From: Nitratireductor mangrovi
GTDB taxonomy: Bacteria; Pseudomonadota; Alphaproteobacteria; Rhizobiales; Rhizobiaceae
Assembly (NCBI RefSeq): GCF_007922615.2
Contig: NZ_CP042301.2
Coordinates: 806,001 to 870,000 of the forward strand
Reading direction: 5' to 3'
Length of the DNA stretch: 64,000 nucleotides
Positions 37,819 to 47,217 of this stretch are shown piece after piece. The notes under the pieces are model-generated. The model did no database searches. It was not told where the DNA came from and saw only the letters and a program-made list of their open reading frames with translations. A program made the position numbers and the translations under genes. The stretch's first letter is position 1. Every line of letters begins with the position of its first letter.

Positions 37819-39003
37819 ATGGCGTCGGGGCAAGACCATGGTCAAGATGACGAAATCGCGTTTCTCACCGCATTGCGGCGCGATCTTCACGCGCATCCCG
37901 AACTCGGTTTCGAGGAGGAGCGCACGAGCACGCTCGTGCGCAAGCTGCTTTCGGAGGCGGGACTTGAGGTCCACAACGGCCTCGGCAAGACAGGCGTTGT
38001 CGCCACCCTGAGTGCGGGCGAGAAGGGAAGGCGCATCGCGCTGCGCGCCGACATGGACGCACTCGCCATGAGCGAGACCGCAGTCGAACGGCCGCACAGA
38101 TCGGTTGTCGATGGCCGTATGCATGCCTGCGGCCATGACGGCCACACGGTGATGCTGCTGGGTGCGGCGAGGGCCCTGGCGCGACGAAACGATCTTCGCG
38201 GTACGGTACATTTTGTCTTTCAGCCCGCCGAGGAGGGCAGGGGCGGCGCCAAGGCGATGATCGATGACGGTTTCTTCGAACGCTATCCCGTCGACGCGGT
38301 TTATGGCCTGCATAATATGCCGGGCCTGGCTCCGGATCAGATCGCGGTGGTCGCGGGACCGCAACTGGCGAGTTCCGACCGCTGGCATGTGACGTTCCGC
38401 GGCGCTGGCACGCATGGCGCCAAGCCACATCTCGGCCGCGATACGGTGACCGCAGCCGGCCACTTCCTCACCGCCATCCACACCGTCGTCGCACGCCGCG
38501 TCGATCCGCTGGAGCCAGCAGTAGTCAGCGCCTGCGCGCTCGCCGCCGGGGATTTCGACGCGCTGAACGTCATTCCCGACGAAGCCCGCATCGGCGGCAC
38601 CACCCGGGCCTATTCGGCCGAGGTGCGCGACCTGCTGGAGGGGGAGGTCGGCGGGTTGGCGCGGTCGACCGCTGCGATGTTCGGTGTTGATTGCGACTAT
38701 CGCTATTTCCGGCAGATTCCGCCCGTCGTCAACGATCCGGAGGTAACGCGAATCGCACAACTGGCGGCCGAAAAGGCCGTCGGAACGGACCGGGTGGTGA
38801 CGGCGTTCCCACCGTCGACGGCGGGCGACGACTTCGCCGTCTTTTCATCGCATGTGCCTGGAGCCTATGTCTGGCTCGGCAACGGGCCGGCGGAGAATGG
38901 CGCGCTGCACCACAACAGCCGCTACGATTTCAACGATGCGGCGATCCCGGCGGGTGTCAGGTTCTGGACGCGGCTGGTCGAACTGGAACTGGGGGCAGGC
39001 TGA
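37819..39003 (+). CDS. M20-family amidohydrolase (hippurate/N-acyl amino acid hydrolase type)
   Basis: A 394-aa zinc amidohydrolase. The motifs are R-A-D-M-D-A-L, H-A-C-G-H-D-G-H, Q-P-A-E-E-G and the terminal H-H-N-S-R-Y-D-F-N-D, as in hippurate hydrolases and IAA-amino acid hydrolases. It should release an amino acid from an N-acyl conjugate in the cytoplasm. The ATG at 37819 (or GTG 37816) follows GGGA. It is the only + strand gene in the island and ends 3 bases before the convergent nucleoside hydrolase. The substrate is unknown. Confidence 0.9.
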   Translation: MASGQDHGQDDEIAFLTALRRDLHAHPELGFEEERTSTLVRKLLSEAGLEVHNGLGKTGVVATLSAGEKGRRIALRADMDALAMSETAVERPHRSVVDGRMHACGHDGHTVMLLGAARALARRNDLRGTVHFVFQPAEEGRGGAKAMIDDGFFERYPVDAVYGLHNMPGLAPDQIAVVAGPQLASSDRWHVTFRGAGTHGAKPHLGRDTVTAAGHFLTAIHTVVARRVDPLEPAVVSACALAAGDFDALNVIPDEARIGGTTRAYSAEVRDLLEGEVGGLARSTAAMFGVDCDYRYFRQIPPVVNDPEVTRIAQLAAEKAVGTDRVVTAFPPSTAGDDFAVFSSHVPGAYVWLGNGPAENGALHHNSRYDFNDAAIPAGVRFWTRLVELELGAG

Positions 39004-39006
39004 CGC

Positions 39007-39930
39007 TCAGCGCCGGCCCAGTGTCTCCAGCAGCAGTGAGAGCGCCCTTTCCGCATCGACGCGCATCGCAACGCTCGCAATCGGGCCATCTTCGGCGGGC
39101 TGCAGCGCGCCGGCATCGCTGCCGTCGCTGATATCTATTGTCAGCGCGTAGCGCTCGCACGAGAAGATATCCGGCCGAATGGCGAAAAGCATGACGCAAG
39201 GATCGTGGAGGGGGCGGCTTTCGCCGCCCGTGGTCGTTTGGAAATAGGCCTCGATCAGGTCAGCCGAGGCCGCTGCCGCTACGGTTCCCGTCTCCCTCAA
39301 GGATCGCACCCACGGACGCGAGGCGCGAACACGGCGCGTTACGTCGAGCGGGACCAGTGTCAGGTCGAGCCCGCTCCGCAAGATCATGTCAGCGGCTTCG
39401 GGGTCGGCGGCCAAGTTGAACTCGGCATGCGTCCCGACATTGCCGGGCTCCTCGACGGCGCCTCCCATGGCGACAATGCGTCCGATGCGGCCCGCGGCCT
39501 CCGGTGCATCACGCAACAGCTTGGCGAGATTGGTCAGCGGACCGAGGGCGAGGATGTCGAATGTTCCCGGCTCGTGCTTCAGAAGGCGCTCGGCAAGCCA
39601 CGAAGCCGCATCTCCGCCGAGCGGCGGCGCTGCGGGTTCCGGAAAGGGCACGCCGCCAAGACCGTCGCCGCCGTGAATATCGGCGGTATCGAAACCCCGG
39701 CGCGCCAGCGGGGCGGAGGCGCCGGCAACGACGGGAATGTCGCTGCGGCCGGCGAGTGCCAGGATGCGGCAGGCGTTGCGCGTCGTCGTCTCGATCCCGA
39801 TATTGCCGGCGACCGTCGTGATGCCGCGGATGTCGAAGAGTGCCGAGCCAAGAGCGAAAAGGATCGCCACGGCGTCGTCGATGCCGGGGTCGGTGTCGAT
39901 GAAGACCGGGCGTGCCGTGGCTTCACTCAT
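39007..39930 (-). CDS. Nucleoside hydrolase (IunH-like)
   Basis: A 307-aa ribonucleoside hydrolase that splits a nucleoside into base and ribose. The calcium-binding motif D-T-D-P-G-I-D-D-A (residues 12-20), the strand G-A-V-E-E-P-G-N-V and the E-F-N segment (H-A-E-F-N) are all present, with D-P-C-V-M-L near the C-terminus. It is the last gene of the - strand operon that starts with an ABC importer. Purine or pyrimidine preference cannot be told. Confidence 0.93.
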   Translation of the reverse strand: MSEATARPVFIDTDPGIDDAVAILFALGSALFDIRGITTVAGNIGIETTTRNACRILALAGRSDIPVVAGASAPLARRGFDTADIHGGDGLGGVPFPEPAAPPLGGDAASWLAERLLKHEPGTFDILALGPLTNLAKLLRDAPEAAGRIGRIVAMGGAVEEPGNVGTHAEFNLAADPEAADMILRSGLDLTLVPLDVTRRVRASRPWVRSLRETGTVAAAASADLIEAYFQTTTGGESRPLHDPCVMLFAIRPDIFSCERYALTIDISDGSDAGALQPAEDGPIASVAMRVDAERALSLLLETLGRR

Positions 39931-39979
39931 GCGCTGGGCACCTCGCGCTTCACGGGGCTTTTCGTGGCATTCACGCGCG

Positions 39980-41386
39980 TCATGGCTGGCGGCCGGCAAA
40001 GGCCGCCAGGATGCGTGCCCAGGAGCGAATGCCCTTGTGGAAGCTCGACATGTCGTATTTCTCGTTCGGGCTGTGGATGCGGTTGTCAAACTTGGCGAAG
40101 CCGACAAGAAGAGAATCCATTCCGAGCCGGTCCTTGAAGACGGTGGCGATCGGGATCGAACCGCCGGTGCCGGCGACCGCGGCCTCGCATTGCCACTCCT
40201 CCGACAGCGCGCCGAGTGCTTTCTGGAGGAGGGGACTGTCGATCGGCATCACCGTCGCCGAACTGCCACCATGCACGGCGAACGCGACGCTGCAGTCGGC
40301 CGGGACGTGCGCGCGGACATGGTCGCGGAATGCCGCCCTGATCTTCTCGGGGTCCTGCCCAGCCACGAGGCGGAACGAAATCTTGGCGTGAGCCTCGGCG
40401 GGGATCACCGTCTTGAAGCCGTCACCAGTGTAGCCGCCCCACATTCCGTTGATCTCGCAGGAAGGCCGCGCCCAGACCTGCTCGAGAACGGAATAGCCGG
40501 TTTCCCCCGCCGGGATCGACAGGCCGATATCGTTCAAAAAGCCCTTCTGATCGAATGGCAGCCGCTTCCAGCGTTCTTCGACCTCGCCAGGAAGCGGCCG
40601 GACGCCGTCATAAAATCCGTCAAGCGTAACGCTGCCGTCTGGCGCCCGCAGGGTGGCAATCGCATCCGAGAGCACTTGTAGCGGGTTGCGGGCCGCGTTG
40701 CCGAACATGCCGGAATGAAGGTCGCGGCTGGCGCAGCGTATAGTCAATTCCTCTTGCACGATGCCGCGCAGCATGGTGGTGATCGCCGGCGTCTTGTCGT
40801 CCCACATGTCGGTGTCGCAGACCAGCATGATATCGGCCTTCAGCTCTTCCCCCGCCTCATCGAGAAACGGTGCGAGGCTCTTGCTGCCCGATTCCTCTTC
40901 ACCCTCGAACAGCATCGACACGCGGACCGGGAGGCTGCCGGTCACCGCCTTCCAGGCGCGGCAAGCCTCCACGAAGGTCATGAGTTGTCCCTTGTCGTCG
41001 GAAGCGCCGCGGGCAACGATCCAGGTATCGCCGTTCTCCTGTGGCACAAGCGTCGGTTCGAACGGGTCGGAGTTCCACAAGGGCAGCGGATCTACCGGCT
41101 GCACGTCGTAATGGCCGTAAAAGAGCACATGCGGCCCTGTGCTGGCGTCCGCGTGCCCGACCACCATGGGATGGCCGACGGTCGGTCGCACCGAGGCGTC
41201 GAAGCCGATCGCTTTCAGATCTTCTGCGAGCCACACCGCCGTGCGTCGACAGTCTTCGGCATAGGCAGGGTCGGTGGAGACGGAAGGGATTCTGATCAAG
41301 TCGAACAGCCGCTCGACGCTGGCGTCGAGATGGGCATCGATATGGTCAAGGACCGCGGCAAGTTTTTCGGCTGACGGTGCGCTCAT
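39980..41386 (-). CDS. M20-family dipeptidase (CNDP/DapE-like)
   Basis: A 468-aa zinc peptidase. F-Y-G-H-Y-D-V-Q-P-V-D supplies His and Asp ligands, E-G-E-E-E-S-G-S holds the catalytic and metal Glu, and V-A-G-T-G-G-S-I-P matches the carnosinase-like group. An excellent AAGGAGG precedes the ATG at 41386. It lies between the deaminase-like gene and the nucleoside hydrolase in one operon, so its natural substrate may be a peptidyl or aminoacyl compound imported by the ABC system. Confidence 0.92.
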   Translation of the reverse strand: MSAPSAEKLAAVLDHIDAHLDASVERLFDLIRIPSVSTDPAYAEDCRRTAVWLAEDLKAIGFDASVRPTVGHPMVVGHADASTGPHVLFYGHYDVQPVDPLPLWNSDPFEPTLVPQENGDTWIVARGASDDKGQLMTFVEACRAWKAVTGSLPVRVSMLFEGEEESGSKSLAPFLDEAGEELKADIMLVCDTDMWDDKTPAITTMLRGIVQEELTIRCASRDLHSGMFGNAARNPLQVLSDAIATLRAPDGSVTLDGFYDGVRPLPGEVEERWKRLPFDQKGFLNDIGLSIPAGETGYSVLEQVWARPSCEINGMWGGYTGDGFKTVIPAEAHAKISFRLVAGQDPEKIRAAFRDHVRAHVPADCSVAFAVHGGSSATVMPIDSPLLQKALGALSEEWQCEAAVAGTGGSIPIATVFKDRLGMDSLLVGFAKFDNRIHSPNEKYDMSSFHKGIRSWARILAAFAGRQP

Positions 41387-41474
41387 CTTTTCCTCCTTAT
41401 GGTGGCCGCCGGTTCGATCGATGCGAGGCCAATCGAGCACGCAACGGCGGCGAGCGATCACGCGGTCCAGCGGC

Positions 41475-42797
41475 TCAGCCGGCGGCGTCGATGCGGGACA
41501 TTTCGGCCTTGAAGCGCACGGCGGTCTGCAGTGCGTCCCGCATCGCTTTCTTGCGTTCGACGGTCTCGACCACCCGGTCGCGCATCAGCCAGCGTCCCGC
41601 GACCATTACATCGCGTACATCACCGGCCATCGCCGAAAAGACCAGCGTCGCGTAAACGTCGTAGACTGGCTGCATGCGTGGGGCGGAAAGATCGATGCGG
41701 ATCAGGTCGGCCTCCTTGCCCGGTTCCAGTGAGCCGATGCGGCCGTCCAGGCCGAGTACACGAGCGCCTTCGATCGTCGCCATGCGGATCACCTCTACCG
41801 ACGGCATCGGCTTGCGGCTGTGTCCGAGAAGCTTCTGGAACATGGTCACCGGGCCAAACTGCGCGAAAAGGTCGAGCGTGTTGCCGCTCATCGGCCCATC
41901 GGTGGCGATGCCGACCGGCAGACCCGCCGCTTGCATCGCCTCGACCGGCGCGATGCCGCGTCCGGCCTTGGCGTTGGAGCGGGCATTGTGGGCGACACAG
42001 ACCTTTGCATGCGCCATCTTTTTGATGTCGCTCTCCGAAACGTGCAGGCAGTGAGCGCAGATCAGTCCCTTGCGAAGCAGGCCGGCTTTTTCGACGACCT
42101 CGACCGGGCGCAAGCCATGGGTCTTTGCGCACCATTCCATTTCCGAATCCATTTCGGCGAGGTGTATCTGGACCGGAACGTCCGGATGCTCGTCGGCCCA
42201 TCTGGCGACCCGGTTCATCACCGTGATGTCGGTCGAATAGGGCGCGTGCGGGGCGATTGACGGGATCACGCGTGGGTGGCCGGAAAACTCGGCCACAAGG
42301 GCCTCGGTCAGCGCGAAGCCCTCATCGATGGTCTTGTGGTCGGGCGGGTCGAAATCCGCGATGGTCTGGCCGACCACGCCGCGCAGGCCGGCCTTGTCGA
42401 CGACCCGGCCGACTTCGGTCTCGAAATAGTACATGTCGGCGACCGTGGTGACGCCGCCCTCGATAAGTTCGAGCGCGGCGAGCGCGGTGCCGGTGCGCAC
42501 CATCTCCGGCGTGACGAACTTGCGCTCCAGCGGGAGTACGTAGCGGTAGAGCCGGTCGTCGACGTCTTCGCCGAGCCCTCGAAACAGCGTCATCGCCATG
42601 TGGCAATGAGGATTCACCATGCCCGGCATGATGATGTCGCCGCCGACATCGACGACCTCCGCGCCAGGAATTTCGGGCGCCGGGCTGTCGCCGGTAGCGG
42701 CGATCGCGGTCCCTTCCACAACCACGAAGCCGCCCTCGACCACCGGCATGTCGGGTGTGCAGGCAAGCAGCGTAGCGTTGGTGATGAGAGTGGTCAT
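41475..42797 (-). CDS. Amidohydrolase, SAH/MTA or guanine deaminase type
   Basis: A 440-aa metal-dependent deaminase of the TRZ/ATZ group. The metal ligands are H-C-H (N-P-H-C-H-M-A-M-T-L), His in I-H-L-A-E-M, His in A-H-C-L-H and Asp in A-T-D-G-P-M-S-G-N-T-L. The pattern fits S-adenosylhomocysteine/methylthioadenosine deaminases, but guanine or other heteroaromatic deaminases are close relatives. Its ATG overlaps the stop of the transporter ATPase by one base, so it is part of the transport operon and probably acts on the imported compound. Confidence 0.9.
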   Translation of the reverse strand: MTTLITNATLLACTPDMPVVEGGFVVVEGTAIAATGDSPAPEIPGAEVVDVGGDIIMPGMVNPHCHMAMTLFRGLGEDVDDRLYRYVLPLERKFVTPEMVRTGTALAALELIEGGVTTVADMYYFETEVGRVVDKAGLRGVVGQTIADFDPPDHKTIDEGFALTEALVAEFSGHPRVIPSIAPHAPYSTDITVMNRVARWADEHPDVPVQIHLAEMDSEMEWCAKTHGLRPVEVVEKAGLLRKGLICAHCLHVSESDIKKMAHAKVCVAHNARSNAKAGRGIAPVEAMQAAGLPVGIATDGPMSGNTLDLFAQFGPVTMFQKLLGHSRKPMPSVEVIRMATIEGARVLGLDGRIGSLEPGKEADLIRIDLSAPRMQPVYDVYATLVFSAMAGDVRDVMVAGRWLMRDRVVETVERKKAMRDALQTAVRFKAEMSRIDAAG

Positions 42798-43861
42798 CAC
42801 CGCTCCGCTGCCAGGATGCAGCACTGGTCGGCCACCGGCACCAGCCGGACCCTGGCGCCGGTCTGCAACGGCACGGAAAGCGGGCCGTTGGCGATCAGGT
42901 TACCCGCCTCTGTTTCGCATTGATACTGGTAGGCCCGGCCGAGATAGGTCCTGAGGCCGAGCGACGCCGGAATGCCCTCGCCTTGCGGGTCGGCGCTGAC
43001 CGCCAGCCCATCCGGGCGGGTGGCAAGCACGAAATCGTCGGCTATCTCGCCGAAGCGCGCCTGGTCGAGGTGCAGCCGCGCCCCGCCTGCCGCCTCGGCG
43101 GTGACCTTGTTGTCCTCGCGCTCGGCCACCTTCATCGGGATCAGGTTCTCGAAACCGACAAAACGTGCGACGAACGCGTTGGCGGGCCGTTGGTAAAGAA
43201 TTTCGGGCGTATCGAATTGCATGATGCGCCCGGCGTTCATGATTGCGACCCGGTCGGAAATGGAGAACGCCTCTTCCTGATCGTGGGTGACGTAGACGGA
43301 AGTCGTGCCGTTGGCTCGCTGCAACTGCCGGATTTCCACCCGCATGTCGATCCTGAGCTTGGCGTCGAGATTGGATAGCGGTTCGTCGAACATCAGCAGC
43401 GGTGGCTCGATGACCAGTGCCCGGGCGAGCGCCACGCGCTGCTTCTGTCCGCCCGAAAGCGCGCCGGGCAGGCGGTCGGAAAGTTCCGAGAGCCCGACAC
43501 GATCGAGCATGGCGCGAGCACGCTTTTCGCGCTCGGCCTGCGGGAGTCCGCGCTGCTTCAGCCCGAAGGCGACGTTGTCGAGCACGGAAAGGTGTGGGAA
43601 CAGCGCATAGTTCTGGAAGACGAGCCCGATGTCGCGGCGGTGCGCGGGAAGCCGCGTCAGGTCGCGGCCGCCAAGCGTGATTGCGCCACTGGTCGGCTCA
43701 AGGAAGCCGGCGATCAGTCGGAGCGTCGTGGTCTTTCCGCAACCCGAGGCGCCGAGAAGCGAAACCAGTTCGCCGGCTTCGACGGCAAGCGACAAGTCTT
43801 CCAGCACCTTGGTGGTCCCATAGTGGGCGGTCACGTTTTCTACGGAAAGCGGTTGGGTCAT
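42797..43861 (-). CDS. Spermidine/putrescine-type ABC transporter ATPase (PotA-like)
   Basis: A 354-aa ATPase. Walker A is G-A-S-G-C-G-K-T-T, the signature is L-S-G-G-Q-K-Q-R-V-A-L-A-R-A-L, Walker B is L-L-M-F-D-E-P, the switch is V-T-H-D-Q-E-E-A, and a C-terminal TOBE regulatory domain covers about the last 100 residues. It energises the two permeases encoded just upstream. Five bases separate it from the second permease. The family imports polyamines, iron or other small solutes; neighbouring genes suggest a nucleoside-like or amide compound. Confidence 0.94.
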   Translation of the reverse strand: MTQPLSVENVTAHYGTTKVLEDLSLAVEAGELVSLLGASGCGKTTTLRLIAGFLEPTSGAITLGGRDLTRLPAHRRDIGLVFQNYALFPHLSVLDNVAFGLKQRGLPQAEREKRARAMLDRVGLSELSDRLPGALSGGQKQRVALARALVIEPPLLMFDEPLSNLDAKLRIDMRVEIRQLQRANGTTSVYVTHDQEEAFSISDRVAIMNAGRIMQFDTPEILYQRPANAFVARFVGFENLIPMKVAEREDNKVTAEAAGGARLHLDQARFGEIADDFVLATRPDGLAVSADPQGEGIPASLGLRTYLGRAYQYQCETEAGNLIANGPLSVPLQTGARVRLVPVADQCCILAAER

Positions 43862-43866
43862 GCGAT

Positions 43867-44655
43867 CTACTTCGTCAGGAATGTCAGGCCGAGAGTGCGC
43901 TCCACCACTGCCATCACGCCGACGGTGAGGAACATCAGAAGCACCGACACCGAGGCAATCGTCGGGTCGAAGAACTGCTCGACATGGGCAAGGATCTGGA
44001 TCGGCAGGGTGGAAATACCGGGGCCGGTGAGGAAGAGGGAGGTCGACACGTCGTTGATCGAGGTAATGAAGGCGAGGATGAAGGCGGCGATGACCCCAGA
44101 GCGGACGTTGGGCAGTACGATCGTGAAGAACGTTTTCGCTGGCGGACTGCCGAGGCTGATCGCCGCCTCCTCGATCGAAAAGTCGAATGAGGCGAGGCTG
44201 GCCGAAATCACCCGCACGCAATAGGGCAGGACAAGCAAGGTGTGGCCGATCAGAAGCGACAGGAAGATAGGCAGCGAGGCGCCGACGGCGACCGACTTCA
44301 GGAGCGAGAAGCCGAGCACGATCTCCGGCACCAGGATCGGCAGCACGAAGACGGTGGACAGCCACGACGGCAAACGCACGCGGTAGCGATTGAGCGCGTA
44401 GGCGGCGGGAATGCCGATCAGCAACGCCAGCCCGGTTGCCAGGAAGGCGAGTTCCAGGCTGGTGACGATGGTGCGGCGAAAGGCGCTGATCTCAAAGATG
44501 TTCTCGAACCATCTCAGCGTCAGACCCTGCGGCGGAAAGGTGAGATAGGTCGTGTCGGACAGCGCGGCGCCGATGACGATGATCAGAGGACCGACCAGCA
44601 AGACGTAGACCAGGGCCGCAAAGGCAATCAGGGCGCGGGGCGTCTGGCTCTTCAT
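43867..44655 (-). CDS. ABC transporter permease (PotC-like)
   Basis: A 262-aa inner-membrane permease with about six helices. The EAA loop contacting the ATPase is visible (E-E-A-A-I-S-L-G-S-P-P-A-K-T-F, about residues 163-177). The ATG overlaps the stop of the preceding permease by one base (TGATG). It forms a heterodimer with that permease. Confidence 0.93.
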   Translation of the reverse strand: MKSQTPRALIAFAALVYVLLVGPLIIVIGAALSDTTYLTFPPQGLTLRWFENIFEISAFRRTIVTSLELAFLATGLALLIGIPAAYALNRYRVRLPSWLSTVFVLPILVPEIVLGFSLLKSVAVGASLPIFLSLLIGHTLLVLPYCVRVISASLASFDFSIEEAAISLGSPPAKTFFTIVLPNVRSGVIAAFILAFITSINDVSTSLFLTGPGISTLPIQILAHVEQFFDPTIASVSVLLMFLTVGVMAVVERTLGLTFLTK

Positions 44656-45482
44656 CACGTCGTCATCGGGTTCAGCCGCCGGGCGATACGGGTCATGGCA
44701 AGCACGACCGACACGGTGATGACGACCATAATGGCAGCAATGGTTGAGGCGCTGACCCAGTCGAAATTGACCATGGCGGCCTGGTACATCAGCGTTCCCA
44801 TCATCATCTGGCGCTCGCCGCCGAGAAGCTGCGGGGTGGCATAGGAGGTGAACGAGCCGGTGAAAACCAGCACCGAACCGACGATCAATCCGGGCACGGC
44901 CAGCGGAAAAACCACCTGGCGGAAGGTCGCTGCCGGCGTGGCGCCGAGGGACGCGGAGGCCTGGAGCAGGTCTTCCGGGATATTCTCAAGCACGCCGATG
45001 ACGGTGAGGATCATGAGCGGCGTGAACAGGTAGACCATAGCAATAATCACGGAGCCTTCGGTGTAGAGCATCGAGAAAGGCTCGTCGGTCACGCCGATGC
45101 CGATCAGGAAATTGTTCAGGATTCCATTGCGGCCAAGGATGATGAGCCAGGCGAAGGAGCGCACGACCACGCCGGTCAGGAGCGGGAACACGGCTGCGAT
45201 GATCAGAATGCTTTTCAGTCGCCCCGGGGCCTTGGAGACCACGTAGGCGGTCAGAAAACCGAGCACCAGCGAGATGGCGGTGGTGGCGAGCGAGACCTCG
45301 AGGGTGCGCCACAGCACCGTGCGGCGGAAGCCGCTGTCGAGGAAGTCGAGATAGGGCGCGAAGAGGCCTGACTGGTCACCAAAGGTAGTGGCGATCGTCA
45401 GCGACACCGGCAGCACCAGGAACAGCGCCACCACAAGGGTGGCGGGGGAGGCGAGCATCCAGCCGGCGAAGCGTTTGAACAT
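44655..45482 (-). CDS. ABC transporter permease (PotB-like)
   Basis: A 275-aa permease with six predicted helices. The EAA loop reads L-L-Q-A-S-A-S-L-G-A-T-P-A-A-T-F. The ATG at 45482 gives the family start M-F-K-R-F-A-G-W; an in-frame extension upstream is not protein-like. A 139-base gap separates it from the binding-protein gene, which may allow uneven expression. Confidence 0.93.
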   Translation of the reverse strand: MFKRFAGWMLASPATLVVALFLVLPVSLTIATTFGDQSGLFAPYLDFLDSGFRRTVLWRTLEVSLATTAISLVLGFLTAYVVSKAPGRLKSILIIAAVFPLLTGVVVRSFAWLIILGRNGILNNFLIGIGVTDEPFSMLYTEGSVIIAMVYLFTPLMILTVIGVLENIPEDLLQASASLGATPAATFRQVVFPLAVPGLIVGSVLVFTGSFTSYATPQLLGGERQMMMGTLMYQAAMVNFDWVSASTIAAIMVVITVSVVLAMTRIARRLNPMTT

Positions 45483-45621
45483 GATCGGGTGGCCCGGATG
45501 TCGAAGGACGGACGACCGCCGCGGGGCGGCATAAGTCTGGAGCGTTCCTGCTGCGATCGTGGCCGGCCGCCCCAAGGCGGCCCGCCACATTCATCAACCC
45601 GCTGACGTCAGCGGGATACGG

Positions 45622-46662
45622 TTACATGCCGAAGACCTCGTTCCAGCGATCGATCCAGCCGGCCTTGGCGGCGTTCATCTTCGCGTAGTCGACACGCTTG
45701 AGATTGTCGATCATCTCGGCGCCATAGGTCCACTGCTTGGCCTGGTCGGGCGTCAGCTCGACCGACTTCACCACCGGCGCGTCGACGCCGTTCGCGGCAA
45801 GCGTCTTCTGGCGTTCCGGGTCGAGGATGAAGTTGATGAACTCGTGCGCAAGCTCGACATTTTCAGACCCCTTGGGGATGTTGACCGTGTTCAGCGTGGC
45901 GATGGCGCCGTCCTTGAGGTCGGCCCAGACCACTGTCGGCACCGCGGCCTGGAGCTGCGCGAGCGCGAAGTCCTGAGCCAGTGACACCGTGATCTCGCCG
46001 GTCGAGAACAGGTTGATCATTTCCGAACCGGTCTTGTAGTTCTTGACCACGTTTGGCTTTAGAGCCTCGATTTCGGCGAAGGCCGGATCGTCGTTTTCGA
46101 ATGCATTGGTGCCGGCCTTGTCGCCGGCGATCATGACGACCATCGGCCCTGCCGTCGTGGTGATGCCCGGAAGCGAGATCTGCCCCTTCAGATCATCGCG
46201 CCACAGATCGCTCCAACTGGTGATCGGCGGTTCGACCTTGGCGGCGTCATAGACGATACCGACTCGGCCGATCGAATAGGCGGGACCATATTCGCCCTGC
46301 GGGGCCTGCGCCATTTCGTAAAGGCCGCTGATATTGGGAACCTTGGAGCGGTCGACCGGCTGGAACAGGCCTTCCTCTATGCCGATCTGCGAGTAGGAAT
46401 CGGTGAAATAGGCGACGTCGACCCCGGCGCCACCGCGAATCTTGATCTTGTTGAGGCGGTCGGCGTTGTTGCCGGTTTCGAAGACCAACTCACAGCCGCA
46501 TTGCTCCTGGAACGGTTGCACGATGAATTCGTTCAGCTTATCGCCATTGAAGCCCCACCAGGAGATAGTGAGCGTCTTAGATTGCGCCATGACGGGTGAG
46601 GCCGCCAGCATCGCCGCCACGCAGGCAGCTCCGGCAAGCGTGCGAGAAATCTCGATGTTCAT
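45622..46662 (-). CDS. Extracellular substrate-binding protein, spermidine/putrescine type (PotD/PotF-like)
   Basis: A 346-aa periplasmic protein. The signal peptide (1-26) ends S-P-V-M-A-Q. The mature part starts T-L-T-I-S-W-W-G-F-N-G, as in SBP_bac_8/PotD proteins. Two cysteines close together (C-G-C, about 54-56) may form a disulphide or bind a ligand. It heads a seven-gene - strand operon: binding protein, two permeases, ATPase, deaminase, dipeptidase, nucleoside hydrolase. Two palindromes lie upstream. The ligand is unknown; the operon suggests a purine-derived or aminoacylated compound. Confidence 0.92.
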   Translation of the reverse strand: MNIEISRTLAGAACVAAMLAASPVMAQSKTLTISWWGFNGDKLNEFIVQPFQEQCGCELVFETGNNADRLNKIKIRGGAGVDVAYFTDSYSQIGIEEGLFQPVDRSKVPNISGLYEMAQAPQGEYGPAYSIGRVGIVYDAAKVEPPITSWSDLWRDDLKGQISLPGITTTAGPMVVMIAGDKAGTNAFENDDPAFAEIEALKPNVVKNYKTGSEMINLFSTGEITVSLAQDFALAQLQAAVPTVVWADLKDGAIATLNTVNIPKGSENVELAHEFINFILDPERQKTLAANGVDAPVVKSVELTPDQAKQWTYGAEMIDNLKRVDYAKMNAAKAGWIDRWNEVFGM

Positions 46663-46712
46663 GATTTTTGCCCTCTGCTAGGTGCGGTGCCGGTCCAGGA
46701 GGAACGGCCACT

Positions 46713-46731
46713 CGAAAAAGACTATTTTTCG
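46713..46731 (-). promoter_or_regulatory. Palindrome upstream of the importer operon (proximal)
   Basis: CGAAAAA (46713-46719) and TTTTTCG (46725-46731) form a 7-bp inverted repeat around GACTA, about 51-69 bases before the binding-protein start. GGCCAC flanks it on both sides as a direct repeat. A candidate operator. Confidence 0.5.
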
Positions 46732-46770
46732 GCCACCGCGCCCGCAAGGCCAAAGATTGTGCAACGCGGC

Positions 46771-46786
46771 TTTTCCGATCGGAAAA
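46771..46786 (-). promoter_or_regulatory. Perfect 16-bp palindrome upstream of the importer operon (distal)
   Basis: TTTTCCGATCGGAAAA reads the same on both strands. It sits about 110-125 bases before the binding-protein start and is a candidate dimeric-regulator site. No dedicated regulator gene is adjacent. Confidence 0.5.
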
Positions 46787-46991
46787 CCGTTGGACCACGT
46801 TGACGATGGCGCTCGATTGCTCGCACTGGTTGAAGTGCGATGGGTTGGCAGATCGAACTCCGCGGCGGCTACAAGGGCTGCGGCGCCGTCAACGCCTCCG
46901 TTCCGCATCGCGGCGCAGAAACCCGCGCGCAGGCCAAAGGGCATGCAGGAAGCCTTCGCCAGAAGCTTTAGGCAATATCAAGAGCTTGGAA

Positions 46992-47067
<76 letters not shown>

Positions 47068-47217
47068 GACCCGCCGGGATTTAGGCGGTTCGGCGCCGAT
47101 GTGCAAGACTATGCGGACAAGCAACGACATTCGTTCCCGCCGCGCTTGACACTCCCCCGTGAAGCGCTTAATTGACCCGCCACGACGGCGGTGCCGCAGG
47201 TGCCGCCCGTTAGCAGC

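Larger units (their letters stand above)
46663..46991. other. Upstream region of the importer operon, no gene
   Basis: 329 bases between the binding-protein gene and tRNA-Val. Open frames here run through the tRNA and are not real. Two palindromes, listed separately, lie in the half nearest the importer operon. The half nearest the tRNA shows nothing I recognise. Confidence 0.6.
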
